From assembly GCA_009363875.1 (NCBI GenBank), contig CM018683.1, forward strand, positions 48,039,711-48,103,710: a DNA stretch of 64,000 bases. Direction: 5' to 3'. This DNA comes from Mikania micrantha. Lineage: Eukaryota > Streptophyta > Magnoliopsida > Asterales > Asteraceae. Positions within the stretch are counted from its first letter, which is position 1; each line of letters opens with the position of its first letter. The translations under genes were made by a program, and so were the position numbers. Of the stretch, positions 34,476 to 44,935 are shown piece by piece. The notes under the pieces were generated by a model. The model worked only from the letters and a program-made list of their open reading frames with translations. It ran no database searches and was not told the origin of the DNA.

Positions 34476-35818
34476 ATCAGCTTTCTGAATTTCTGCAACA
34501 CATGCTTTATCTTGTCCTCCCTGATCAGAATTGAATCGAAAATCCCAGTTTTTGCCTTCATCATTTTGAACCATCAAGGCTATGCTAGCATTTGAAGAAC
34601 TTGCATGAGCGGGAGTATCAACGGGCACAAGTCTTCATTCTAGATTTGCTGCAGATGATCTCTGATTCTGAAAAGGATTCTTGTTTCCTGACTTCTTTGG
34701 TTTGTTGCACTGTCTCGCAAAGTGTCCTTTTTCTCCACAGTTGTAGCAAGTGACAGATGCCATATCAAAACCAAATTTTGAATCCTTGTTCAGATTGATG
34801 TCTTTTCCAATTCTTCTCACAAAATCCTTAGCTCTTCTTACTGCACTGGCAAGAGCCCACATGATGTCTATCCTCTCCATATCATCCGGGTCAATCTGAG
34901 AATAATCTTCATTTGTCTAGTGAGGATTACCAGTCTGCCCGGCTAGTAATCCATCATAGGAGCTCACAAGAGTAGACAGAAGACCCATATGTTCCTTTGC
35001 AACCTCTACAGTAACTTTATCAAAATGATCTGTCTTCAGATTGGTGACTGTATGACTATTTTCTTTCTGAGAGCTTGATGTTGAGGATGATTGAGTGAAG
35101 TGTATCTGGTTTGAAACAGGAGCTTCTTTAGTCTGAGAGACAAAGGCAGTCTTCAGTGGAGCATGAGAAGAAGCTCTCTCTCAGTGGGAGTAGAATAATA
35201 CAATGAAGGATCTTGAACTTGAGCAACTCTCTTTGCCTTCCACTTGTTCTCAATCTCCTATTTTTTCAGCTTCTGGATCAACTCATTGATGTCCATATTA
35301 GCCATCATCTCATTCTGCTTCAAGACCATGAGGAATGACTCCCATTTGAGAGGTAAAGCATCTTCCAAACACTGAATATTCTCTTGTGTTGTAGTCTTGA
35401 CCTGATGATTGAACAGTTCACTCATAAGATGATAAAATCTAGCAATCAGATCATCTAGAGATTCATTCCCAGCATACATGAAACTATTAACTCTTTCCTC
35501 AAAGCTTTGGACTTTATGTTCTTCAAAGCATCATTTCCCTCATATCTTTGTTTCAATGCATCCCAAAGTAACTTAGAAGAAGTAAACTGTCTGAACTGAT
35601 GAAAGATATCAGTAGCAATGGATTGAGACAGAATATCATAGGCTTTCTTCTCAAAGTCATATAACTTCCTCTGGGGTTCAATCATCCGGGTGACTAACAT
35701 GGGAGTTCCATCTTCATTCAGAAGTCTCAAATAACCACTCTCAATCATCATCCACAAGTTTGTATCAACTCCATTGATGTGTATCTTGAATCTGTACTTC
35801 CAATGTTTGATCCTCCAT
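34476..35818 (-). pseudogene. 5' half of element C gag
   Basis: It begins at the ATG of MEDQTLEVQIQD (35818) and goes out of frame within about 20 codons. The capsid region has YDILSQSIATDIFHQF and LLWDALKQRYEGND, followed by the region ending LPLKWESFLMVLKQ. The first CCHC knuckle (CYNCGEKGHFARQC) is at 34707-34748. The reading stops at B's insertion point (QKAD at 34476) and resumes at 22797. There are frame breaks near 35460, 35257 and 34630. Confidence 0.78.
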
Positions 35819-36180
35819 TATTTCAAGAACAAATGGATTCAACACTTAGAAGAATTTTCAAACTGTTGGCCGAATGTATCTGATTTGACCGAATGTTTAG
35901 GACCGAATAAGAGTGTATTGACCGAATGAGTGATCTGAGGCGAATGAGTAGAGGACAGAATGAGCTGAGGATCGAATGAATAGACAACCAAATGACAGGT
36001 AGACCGAAATATCAGTTGGCCGAATGATGGGAAGATCAAAAGAGAGCTATTCGGACGAATGTAGCTATTCGGCCGAAAGAGAGCTATTCGGATGGCTTAT
36101 TCGGATGATCGACTCATTCGTACAATCTGGGGTTTTCAGCAACAAAAATCGCGATGTCTTTTGATTTAGAGCGAATCTAA
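35819..36180 (-). repeat. Leader array of CATTCGG motifs before gag of C
   Basis: About a dozen sense copies of CATTCGGTC/CATTCGGCC-type words lie within 300 nt upstream of the gag ATG, parallel to A's leader array but with a different motif. Neither the primer site nor the 5' LTR follows on the right; the sequence changes to gypsy coding at about 36180. Confidence 0.65.
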
Positions 36181-36183
36181 CCA

Positions 36184-36950
36184 CCAAAATTGGAAGTAAA
36201 AGAAGTAAAAGAAGTACTCCTAAACCTTGATAATCCTGAAACTAAAGTCCTTATAGGAACTAATATCCCTGAGGATATCAAAGGGAAACTGATTTTTTTC
36301 CTAAAATAAAGGTTTTCAACATTTGTATGAAAACATGAGGATATGACGTGGATATCCTCAGACATGATTACACATAAGTTAGGAACTGATAGGAACATAA
36401 AGCCTATTCACCAAAAAAGAAGGAAATTCGCCCCTGAAAGAAATATAATCATCCAAGAGGAAGTAGATAAACCCCTCAAGGCAAAGATGATTAGGGAAGT
36501 AAAATTTACAAGGTGGCTAGCTACCGTAGTTGTGGCTCAAAAGAAGAATGAAAAGTGGAGAGTTTGTGTAGATTACACAGATCTTAACAAAGCTTGTCCT
36601 AAGGACCTCTTTCTATTAACACATATAGATTATATGGTGGATGCAACAGCTGGACATGAAATGTTGACTTTCATGGATGCGTCAGCACGCTTTCAACAAA
36701 TACAAATGGAACCTTCAGACCAAGAAGATACTGCCTTCATGACCCTGACAGGGATATATTGCTATACAACGATGCCGTTCGACCTAAAGAATGCTGAAAC
36801 TACATACCAAAGACTTGTCAGCATGATGTTCAAGGAGAAACTGGGGGACACTAAGGAGGTATATATTGATGATATGGTAGTCAAATCGAAGATTACCAAA
36901 AATAATCTCAAGGATCTTCAGGAATCATTTGATACCCTGGATTTTTAAAA
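36184..36950 (+). pseudogene. Reverse transcriptase of F
   Basis: The upstream LDNPETK...IGTNIPEDIKGKL pattern is typical of Tat polyproteins. The RT then shows RRKFAPERN, WRVCVDYTDLNKACPKD and the catalytic YIDD (in EVYIDDMVVKS). LSFLDAYSGYNQ-type residues are altered to LTFMDASARFQQ. Confidence 0.8.
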
Positions 36951-37590
36951 TATGAAACTTAACCCCTCTAAGTGTCTTTTTGGGTTAAGATAAGGAATGT
37001 TATTGGGATATATGGTCACCGAAAAAGGAATAGAGGCCAGTCCAGAACAGATTAAAGCTATTTTAAACCTTAAATTCCCAAAGAACATAAAAGAAGTGAA
37101 GAGATTAAATGGAAGTTTCAATGGGATGAAGACCATGAGAAGTCCATGAGAAGTTTCAATGATTTCGTTAAAAAAAATAAGAAGTTTCAATGGGATGAAG
37201 ACCATGAGAAGGCAATTCAGAATTTGAAAGAGTATTTATCCTCACCCCCGTTGCTCATGAGACTATAGGATGTTGAACCACTATCATTGTACTTAGCAAT
37301 ATCTCGAACTGCTGCAAGTGCAGTGTTAGTTAAGGATCATCAAGTATCACAACATCCGGTATACTATGTAAGTAAGAGCCTATTAGATGCTGAGACCAGA
37401 TATTCTCATCTTGAAAAGCTAATTTTAGCCTTAATCGTGGCTTCAACAAAGCTTAGGCACTACTTGGAGACACATAGAATACATATTAAGACTAATTATC
37501 CTATTAAATCTGTGTTAAGAAAACCTAAGCTATCAGGACAGATTGCAAAATGGTTAGTAAAACTTAGCACTTATGATTTAATTTATTAAC
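36951..37590 (+). pseudogene. RNase H region of F
   Basis: The RT thumb (NPSKCLFG..., GYMVTEKGIEASPEQIKAI) continues into RNase H (LYLAISRTAASAVLV, PVYYVSKSLLDAETRYSHLEK). A local duplication of a short AGTTTCAATGGGATGAAGACC-like stretch occurs near 37110-37205, and frame breaks follow it. Confidence 0.7.
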
Positions 37591-37599
37591 CAAGGACAA

Positions 37600-38110
37600 C
37601 AATTAAGTCTCAACCATTAGCGAACTTTGTGGCAGATTTTAGTAGTGATCTACAACAAGAAGTAGATTTAGAAATCAAACTTTTGGATGAAGATAATAGT
37701 GAATGGACTATGTTCACAAATGGAGCCTTAAATGTGAGAGGAAGAGGACTAGGGATCATACTAAAATCGCCACAGGGGGACATAATACCACAATCGATTA
37801 CTTGTGAATTTTAGGCATCTGATAAAGAAGCGGAATATGAAGCCCTGATAGCATGACTTCAATTAGCTAGGGATATGAATATAAGAAATCTCCATGTATT
37901 TGTTGATTCCTTGCTGATAGCCAATCAATTTAATGTCTCCTATACAGCTAAAGGAGATAAGTAGGCAAAATATTTAGAGATTGTTTAGGATATAGCGAGA
38001 TATTTTTACATCTTTGACATCACTCAGCTACCAATGGAAGAGAATGCTGAAGCAGACGCATTAGCAAACCTTGCTTCATCCCTAAAGATTCCTGACGGTA
38101 TCAATATCCC
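37600..38110 (+). pseudogene. Second (archaeal-type) RNase H of F
   Basis: The pattern WTMFTNGALNVRGRGLGIIL, then EYEALIA, VFVDSLLIANQ and ENAEADALANLAS matches the extra RNase H that marks the Tat lineage. The first catalytic Asp position reads TNG where TDG is usual. Stops lie at 37812-37814 and several later positions. Confidence 0.7.
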
Positions 38111-39022
38111 TATTCTAAATATCTTAAGTCCGGCAATAGACATGGAGGATACAAATCAGATTCTTGAACCTAAGAATGTTAAGGTTTAGGATTCAGAATC
38201 ACATGAAATATCCAAGACTATCCCTATTAGGAATTATCCCCAAACAAGAAAAATACCCGATGAAGAAGTAAATCCTAGAGCTTTTAAAACTAGAGCATCC
38301 AAATACCCAATCATCAAGAATATCTTATATAGAAAATCAGTAGCAGGTCCATACCTAAGGTGTTTGGAAAAACCAGAAAGTTTAGCAAACCTTGCTTCAT
38401 CCCTAAAGATTCCTGACGGTATCAATATCCCTATTCTAAATATCTTAAGTCCGGCAATAGACATGGAGGATACAAATAATATTCTTGAACCTAAGAATGT
38501 TAAGGTTTGGGATTCATAAGCACATGAAATATCCAAGACTATCCCTATTAGGAATTATCCCCAAACAAAAAAATACCCGATGAAGAAGTAAATCCTAGAG
38601 CTTTTAAAACTAGAGCATCCAAATACCCAATCATCAAGAATATCTTATATAGAAAATCAGTAGCAGGTCCATACTTAAGGTGTTCGGAAAAACCAGAAAT
38701 TTTAGCAAACCTTGCTTCATCCCTAAAGATTCCTGATGGTATCAATATCCCTATTCTAAATATCTTAAGTCCGGCAATAGACATGGAGGATACAAATCAT
38801 ATTCTTGAACCTAAGAATCTTAAGGTTTGGGATTCAGAAGCACATGAAATATCCAGGACTATCCCTATTAGGAATTATCCCAAAACAAGAAAAATACCCG
38901 ATGAAGAAGTAAATCCTAGAGCTTTTAAAACTAGAGCATCCAAATACCCAATCATCAAGAATATCTTATATAGAAAATCAGTAGCAGGTCCATACTTAAG
39001 GTGTTCGGTAAAACCAGAAAGT
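38061..39022 (+). repeat. Tandem triplication of a 321-bp segment in F
   Basis: Copies start at 38061, 38382 and 38702, each beginning TTAGCAAACCTTGCTTCATC. The unit spans the end of the second RNase H and the RNase H-IN linker. The unit length of 321 bp is 107 codons; the middle copy has lost one base. The junctions share only a short TTAG. Confidence 0.9.
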
Positions 39023-39845
39023 TTAGAAGTAATGAAAGATATTCATGAAGGAGATTGTGGAAATCACGCTAGAGGCAGAGCATTATTCTCAAAGATCCTG
39101 AGAACATGATATTTTTGGCCGACCATGAGAAAAGATGCAATGTCTTATTCCTAGAGATGTGATGCTTGTCAAAGAAATAGTAACATTCCTCATCAACGAG
39201 CCGAACCTTTATATCCGATAGTCTTATCATTGTCATTCATGAAGTGGGGAATGGATATAGTAGGTAAATTACCCAAAGCACCTGGTGAAAAGGTTTTCAT
39301 GCTTGCTATGACGGATTACTTCTCAAAATGGATTAAGGCTGAAGCCTTCACACAAGTTAGAGAAAAAGAAGTAATCTCATTAATAAAGAGGAATATCCTG
39401 ACCAGATTCGGGATACCTACAGAAATCACTTGTGATAATGGATCTCAGTTTAGGTAAAAGGACTACAAACTTTTGTGAAAGCTGGGGCATAAAAATGATC
39501 ACTACTACACATGTCTATCCTCAAGCCAATGGTCAAGCAGAATCAAGCAATAAGATCATCATTAACAATCTCAAGAAAAAGTTGGGGTCCAAGAAAGGAA
39601 ACTGGGCTGAATAACTTCCATTTGTCCTATGGGCATATAGAACAACTACAAAGAATTTGACTAGTCAAACACCATTCTCATTAGTATTTGGTTCTGAAGC
39701 CATGCTCCCAACTGAGATGTTTATCCCTACTACGAGATCTAGTTTACAAAGTCTGGAATCCAGCAATGAGACACTATCTTCGGGTCTAGATAATATTGAT
39801 GAACTTAGGGATATCACAAGATTTAGAATGTCAACATATCAATAA
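38790..39845 (+). pseudogene. Integrase of F
   Basis: The zinc region (CGNHARGRAL...CDACQRNSNIPHQ) is followed by the core (WGMDIVGKLPKAPGEK, ITCDNGSQF, YPQANGQAESSNK) with the D, D and E residues visible. Stops and frame breaks lie near 39108, 39150, 39456 and 39612. The text to about 40045 is the degenerate C-terminal region (GPYKIEAKAGKRAYKL). Confidence 0.75.
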
Positions 39846-40049
39846 AAGATGGCCAAAATCCTTTAACAGGAATATTAGAGTTCGAACATTCCAAATTGGA
39901 GATTTGGCTTTAAGGAAAGCATTCCAGAATACTACCAATCCAGCTGATGGAAAACTTGCTCCAAAATAGGAAGGACCTTATAAGATTGAAGCCAAAGCTG
40001 GAAAAAGGGCATATAAGTTAACCACTATGGAAGGAGAACCCCTTCCAAG

Positions 40050-40241
40050 GTAATGGAATTCTACTATAATAACAGTTACCATAGTAGCATCGGATGCGCT
40101 CTATTCGAGGCTCTTTATGGTCGAAAATGTAGGTCACCGATCTGTTGGACCGAAGTACGAAATAACCGAATAACTGAGCCTGAGCTTATTCAGGAAAGCA
40201 CTTATAAGATTGCCTAGATACAACAAAAGTTACAAGCAGCT
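40050..40241 (+). pseudogene. Integrase fragment of I (left piece)
   Basis: The text YYNNSYHSSIGCALFEALYG and RKCRSPICWTE matches K's integrase at 59180-59345. It stops at the solo-LTR insertion site and continues at 44396. Confidence 0.8.
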
Positions 40242-41309
40242 TGTAACATCAGTGCCGAAACCGTACCGGAACAGTGATCTCAACATTACTATGAACAGTA
40301 ATCAGGTACAAACTATGCGTGTTTTAGTGTATTTCATATTCATATCATGTTTCATTATCATTCCATGTTATCAAAGAACAAATTCAAAATCATTCAGAGA
40401 AACAAAGCTCAGAACTATGGTTAGTCATTCAGATAAATATCCTGCAATACAGAACCATCATGTGATTATTTGTTAGGATTTTATTATGTATAAACGTATG
40501 TGAGGCTTTACAGAACAAAACAACACGGATGTCGTTACGTGAATGCTAAATCGACGGATTTTTCGTATAGGTGACGATCTGTACGAATAAATCTGCAAGT
40601 TTAACGTTCTGAATGATATCCGATGATTAGAAAACAATATTGAAAAGTATAGTTATCGTCGTGTTCGTACGGGTGACGATTCGAACGAATACGCGCGACG
40701 ACTGTACGATTCGATTTTAAACAGTTAATTAAATATTTATGAAAATTTAAAATAAATAGAAGATATTTAGTTAATTTACTAGGAATGACCACTTAAAATA
40801 ATTTTATAAAATCTTATTTTAAAGGCGAGTCGGTTCGTTACGAAAACGACTAAAATCCGACGTTTTACGCGAAACCGAATGAGACCGAACCTACCGGGTA
40901 TTTTTGAACCATTTATGATGGCATTCATTCCCCTCACCTTCCCCACCTACCAAAAATTTTCCCCAAATCTCGTTCTATCTCTCTTCTTTCTCTCTCTAGA
41001 AACCCTATCAAGATCTCTTCCATTTCTTCATGAAATCTTGAGTTCTTGGTGTCAAAACGACCACCATCATTCGTAGATCACGAAAGTACAAGGGATCCAA
41101 AATTTTATCCACTGATTTGAGGTAAAATCACGAAGTTATGTTCGGTTTTAGGGGTTGAAAACCCTAGATTCGCCTTCCTAAAGAACCAGGTTAAAACCTC
41201 TTGAAACCGTAGGGAAACTTCACAAAAACCTCCTAGAATGAAGTAGGAACAAACTAGGAGCAAAGGCTAGATGTTTTGTGGAGACTGGGAATCGAGGTTG
41301 CCGAAAAAC

Positions 41310-41700
41310 TCTGTTAGGCCGAATGGCTAGCATCAGCTAGCCGAATGGCACTCAACCGAAGTACCCACACCTTCATTCGGCCAAATAGGCCTGCCGAAGC
41401 AACCCCTTTTCGCCAACCTAGTCTTCGCTCGGCCCAAGAGCCCCATTCGGCCCAGATGCCTCATTCGGTCGGCACAGGGCATAGTCTGTCGGCCCGGCTG
41501 TGATTCGGTCGGCCTTGACCCAATTCATTCGGCCTAGGTTCAACAGCCTAAACCATTCGGCCAACTCCCATTCATTCGGCCAAGAGCCCCATTCGGCCAA
41601 CCTATGGTTCGGCCAAAGCTTCGTTCGACAGTGGCTCATTCAACCAACCAACTCCCTTCAGTCGGCTTGAGTCACTCGATCGGCCGAGGATTGATTTCGG
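41310..41700. repeat. ATTCGGCC motif array in the solo LTR
   Basis: More than fifteen degenerate copies of CATTCGGCC/CGGCCGAATGGC are spaced about 15-25 bp apart. ORFs that span this array are by-products of the repeat. Confidence 0.75.
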
Positions 41701-43559
41701 TCAACCATGTTGCTAGAGTAATTAGAAGTGTGTGAGAGCATAGGACTTCACATGTAGCATGCATGGGAATTTAAAGGTGATATGTGTGTGAATGGGAAAT
41801 TTCACATGGGTGCAGGCATGGATTGGGGTTTTAAATATGATTCCATCGTAAGGCAAACAAGGAAGTAGGGTCAATAATGGAAATGGTTTTCTTAAAACAC
41901 ACTAACAACTCAACATGAGCCGTTAATACCTATTACCTTAGCTTAAAAACACTTGAGGTTTTGTTATAAGACCATGTGGATTAAAACAAGAACCTAAAGG
42001 TTATAGGGTTGATTTAAATATTAACACCTAAATCTTCGAGAAATATATAAAGACATGTAACTAACTTAGATGGTTTATTTAAACTATCAAGATTTAGTTA
42101 ATCTATGTATGGAAAAGAAAACATTTGAAAATCAAAGTCTAATAACGGGCCGAGATGGGCCTAATGGGCTTAACCTAAGCTCATCATGTGTTAAACATTG
42201 TTTCATTTAAATTAATTATATTTTGAATAAAAGAAACTAAAATATAAAATTTATTAAATTACATCAAATGATGTTTTCTAAATATTTAACTCAAAATGAG
42301 ATAACTTAGAAACGTTTTAATTAAAGACATAAATGATTAATCGTGGGACTAGGATTACTAATGGGTAATGAGTTAGACTAGTTAGATAGAAACTTAGAAA
42401 CACACTAGTAACATAGGACACTTAGTTGCACACCGAGACCGAAACCTTAGATGCGTCTATTATAAATACTTATCGTATTCGAATCCTTTTAAAACAACTC
42501 AGGTACTGAAGATACATAAACCACAAGTAAAGAGCGCGCATTTTGTGATAATTCATTTGCACAGCAACAAAGGTGAGTTCATTGCCCCTTTTCTAAACAT
42601 TTTTGTTTTCAAACGCGGGGCTGAGAAGCATGCGTAAATCTTTTTATTTAAACTGTTTTACGTATATTTACATGCTTTATATATGTTTGTTATACTCCTA
42701 GACTCCTGTCTAGGAAATTGTTATACATATTGAACTATCAAGTTAATTAATTACTCCTATGAGTAATACCTTAATTCTAAAACTCTAAACAAACCCTTAT
42801 TCCATCAAGCTCAAATTCAAGAATCTAAATTCAAAGTGTAATCAAAATAACTAAAGCTAAAGATCAAATGCAATGGAATCTAATCCAGTGTATGATCAGT
42901 AAACTAAGGATCCTAATCAAGAATCTATAATCATTGTGGAATCATGGAAATCAAAAGATCAAAATCAAGAGAATCATGGAAATCATAACCGTGTGTGAAT
43001 CATGGAAATAATGAAATCATTAAAATCTAATGAAATCATTAATGCTTAAGTTAAGGTGGATGTCAGTTGTATGTAAATCAAGACCACGTGTAACACACGG
43101 AAAGTCCTAGTATAAATAGTAGACTCTTGTAATCAAGCTATATGGGCAATAACGAAAACTAATAAACAAAATCAAAATCAGGAGAATCAAGATCAAAAAT
43201 CAAAGGATATCCTTAAAGTCCCGGCATGTACAGTAGACCAATGGGTCAAGCTGATATGGGCATCATTAAAGTCCCGACATATACAGGTAGACTCCTTGTG
43301 GGACATGCCTGATATGGGCCACGTGTGAGAGGGTACAACTTGGACAACCACCAACAACTAAGTCTAATTGATAGAGTCAAATAAGGCCCAATCATCATGT
43401 CTTAGTTGTATTTAAGTGCTTTATTATTTATTTAATTAAACATTTAATATTATATTTCTACAAGGGCTTTGGGGGTAATCATGAATACATGATGAACTCA
43501 ATAGATCAGAGGTAAATCTATTTGTGGAAATCAGAATCTAAAATGAAGGTGAATGGAAT

Positions 43560-44030
43560 GAAACGCTTAATTATCATTAACAACAATATGCTAAGCAGTC
43601 CGGTACGTGGTGGGACGGTGGCTGGGCGAGCGGTAGGTTCGACCCTACATATGCCCTATATATAAGCATAATTGATTGGATAGCATAGGTGGTTGTTGGT
43701 GAGGTTAAGGTTGTCATTTCGGGGGATCAAGGTAAACATTTTCAGGGTAATCAAATGCTAAGAATCAAAGGTCATGAAATCAAAGAAGTGGGATGAAACG
43801 CTTAATTATCACCTGGAACAATATATCATGTGGTTTGGTATGTGGTGGGACGGTGGCTGGGCGGGCGGTAAGTTCGACCCTACATATGCCCTATATATAA
43901 GCATACTGAATTGGATGATATAGGTGGTTAATGGTGAGGTTAAAATTGTCATTCAGGGTATTCAAAATTATTTTTATAAAAAAAAAACTACATACTCACC
44001 AACCATGTGTTGACTTGATCTTTTTGCATG
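43560..44030 (+). repeat. Tandem duplication (235-bp period) of the LTR core promoter block
   Basis: GAAACGCTTAATTATCA recurs at 43560 and 43795, and each copy carries TTCGACCCTACATATGCC followed by a TATA box CTATATATAAG (43656 and 43891). The LTRs of I (48209) and K (54524) have one copy. Confidence 0.8.
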
Positions 44031-44395
44031 ACTTCTCAGGTGACGAACATGTCAACTAAGGAGTTATATATTTTGGACTAGGATACCAGTTAGAGGACCT
44101 AGCTTTTGGACCTGCATACTTTTGGACATCATTTATACAATTTATTTTGTATATCTTGTGCAGATACAAGATAGAAGAATTATGGTGATTGATAGTAGAT
44201 TTAAATTGTTAAATTATGAACTAAACTGATGTAATTTAACTTTATAATTCTATTTTCATTTAGCAAGCTTCTCATTTATATATCATGTGCAATGTAAACT
44301 ATCTGATCATTCCGATTATCACTCACGATATCGCACCCCGGGAACCTTCTGCCCGACGGGAAAGTGGATCCAACCCGCCGGCTCGGGGTGTGACA

Positions 44396-44901
44396 CAGCT
44401 CGAAGCAGACAAAAGAGCTACGCCAACAAACAGCGCAAGCCTTTGGAAATCCAAGTCGAAGATCGGGTTATGTTGAAGATATCCCCATGGAAGGGTGTAA
44501 TTCGCTTCGGGAGGAAAGGAAAGTTAGCACCACGAAATGTCGGACATTTCGAAATCGTTCAACGAATTGGTCCTGTGGCGTATAAGCTGATATTACCAGA
44601 TAAACTCATCGGTGTGCACGACGTGTTTCACGTCTCAAACCTTAAGAAATACCTTGCAGACGAATCACTTGTTATATCGGTTGAGGAAATTCAGGTAGAT
44701 GAACAATTGCACTTCTTTGAAGAACCTTTGTATATTATGGATTGCGAAGTTAAGAAACTGAAGCGAAGCCGTATTCCAGTCGTTAAGGTTTGATGGAATT
44801 CAAAGCGCAGACCTGAGTTTACTTGGGAACGCGAGGATCACATGAAGTCCAAGTATCCCCATCTGTTAGTAGAGGAAGCCGTACATGATAACGATTCTTA
44901 A
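44396..44901 (+). pseudogene. Integrase C terminus and chromodomain of I (right piece)
   Basis: RSRQKSYANKQRKPLE...ISPWKGVIRFGRKGKLAP continues the integrase, followed by HVSNLKKYL and a chromodomain-like end (RSRIPVVKV, EFTWEREDHMKSKYP). One TGA at 44791-44793 interrupts it. Confidence 0.8.
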
Positions 44902-44925
44902 ATTTCGGGACGAAATTTCTCTAAC

Positions 44926-44935
44926 AAGGGGAGAC
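44926..44935 (+). other. Polypurine tract of I
   Basis: AAGGGGAGAC lies directly before the LTR. The same sequence precedes K's 3' LTR. Confidence 0.7.

Larger units (their letters stand above)
1..36180 (-). mobile_element. Element C: old SIRE-type Ty1/copia retrotransposon with env-like ORF, split by A and B
   Basis: The minus strand, read right to left, gives a motif-rich leader (36180-35840), gag (35818-34476, then 22797-21305), pol (21298-18137), a spacer (18136-16935, then 4464-3379), an env-like ORF (3378-98), a polypurine tract and the first bases of the 3' LTR (29-1). The gag reading frame continues across insertion B once one target-duplication copy is removed, and the pol-env spacer brackets insertion A, so these pieces belong to one element. 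The 5' LTR and primer site are not found to the right of the leader: at about 36180 the sequence passes directly into Tat gypsy coding sequence, so the 5' end is deleted or rearranged. Every ORF is broken by frameshifts. Element E at the right edge belongs to the same family and shows the missing LTR. Confidence 0.8.
36181..40050 (+). mobile_element. Element F: decayed Tat-lineage Ty3/gypsy fragment (pol only)
   Basis: RT, RNase H, a second archaeal-type RNase H and IN occur in order, which is the Tat/Ogre/Retand arrangement. No gag, protease, LTR or primer site is visible. Many stops and frame changes are present. The left edge abuts C's leader and the right edge fuses to Tekay integrase near 40050. 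Confidence 0.8.
40242..44395 (+). repeat. Solo LTR of a Tekay-clade gypsy element (4154 bp)
   Basis: It begins TGTAACATCAGTGCC and ends CGGGGTGTGACA. It is flanked by a perfect 5-bp duplication CAGCT (40237-40241 and 44396-44400) and splits I's integrase. No internal region is present, so it is a product of LTR-LTR recombination. It contains a CGGCCGAATGG motif array (about 41310-41700), a duplicated promoter block (43560-44030) and the block CTCACCAACC...TTCTCAGGTGA (43992-44046). Confidence 0.9.

Noticed and set aside
36180..36230. C's 5' LTR or primer site
   Set aside because: No complement of TGGTATCAGAGC and no match to E's LTR end is present here; the sequence is already Tat gypsy coding.
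41310..41700. ORFs across the ATTCGGCC arrays (also 52264-52590 and 61029-61298)
   Set aside because: They arise because the motif lacks stop codons in some frames. They differ between LTR copies and resemble no protein.
44285..44395. Extension of I's integrase ORF upstream into the LTR end
   Set aside because: The text before 44396 is LTR sequence ending GTGTGACA. The real integrase continues from 40241.
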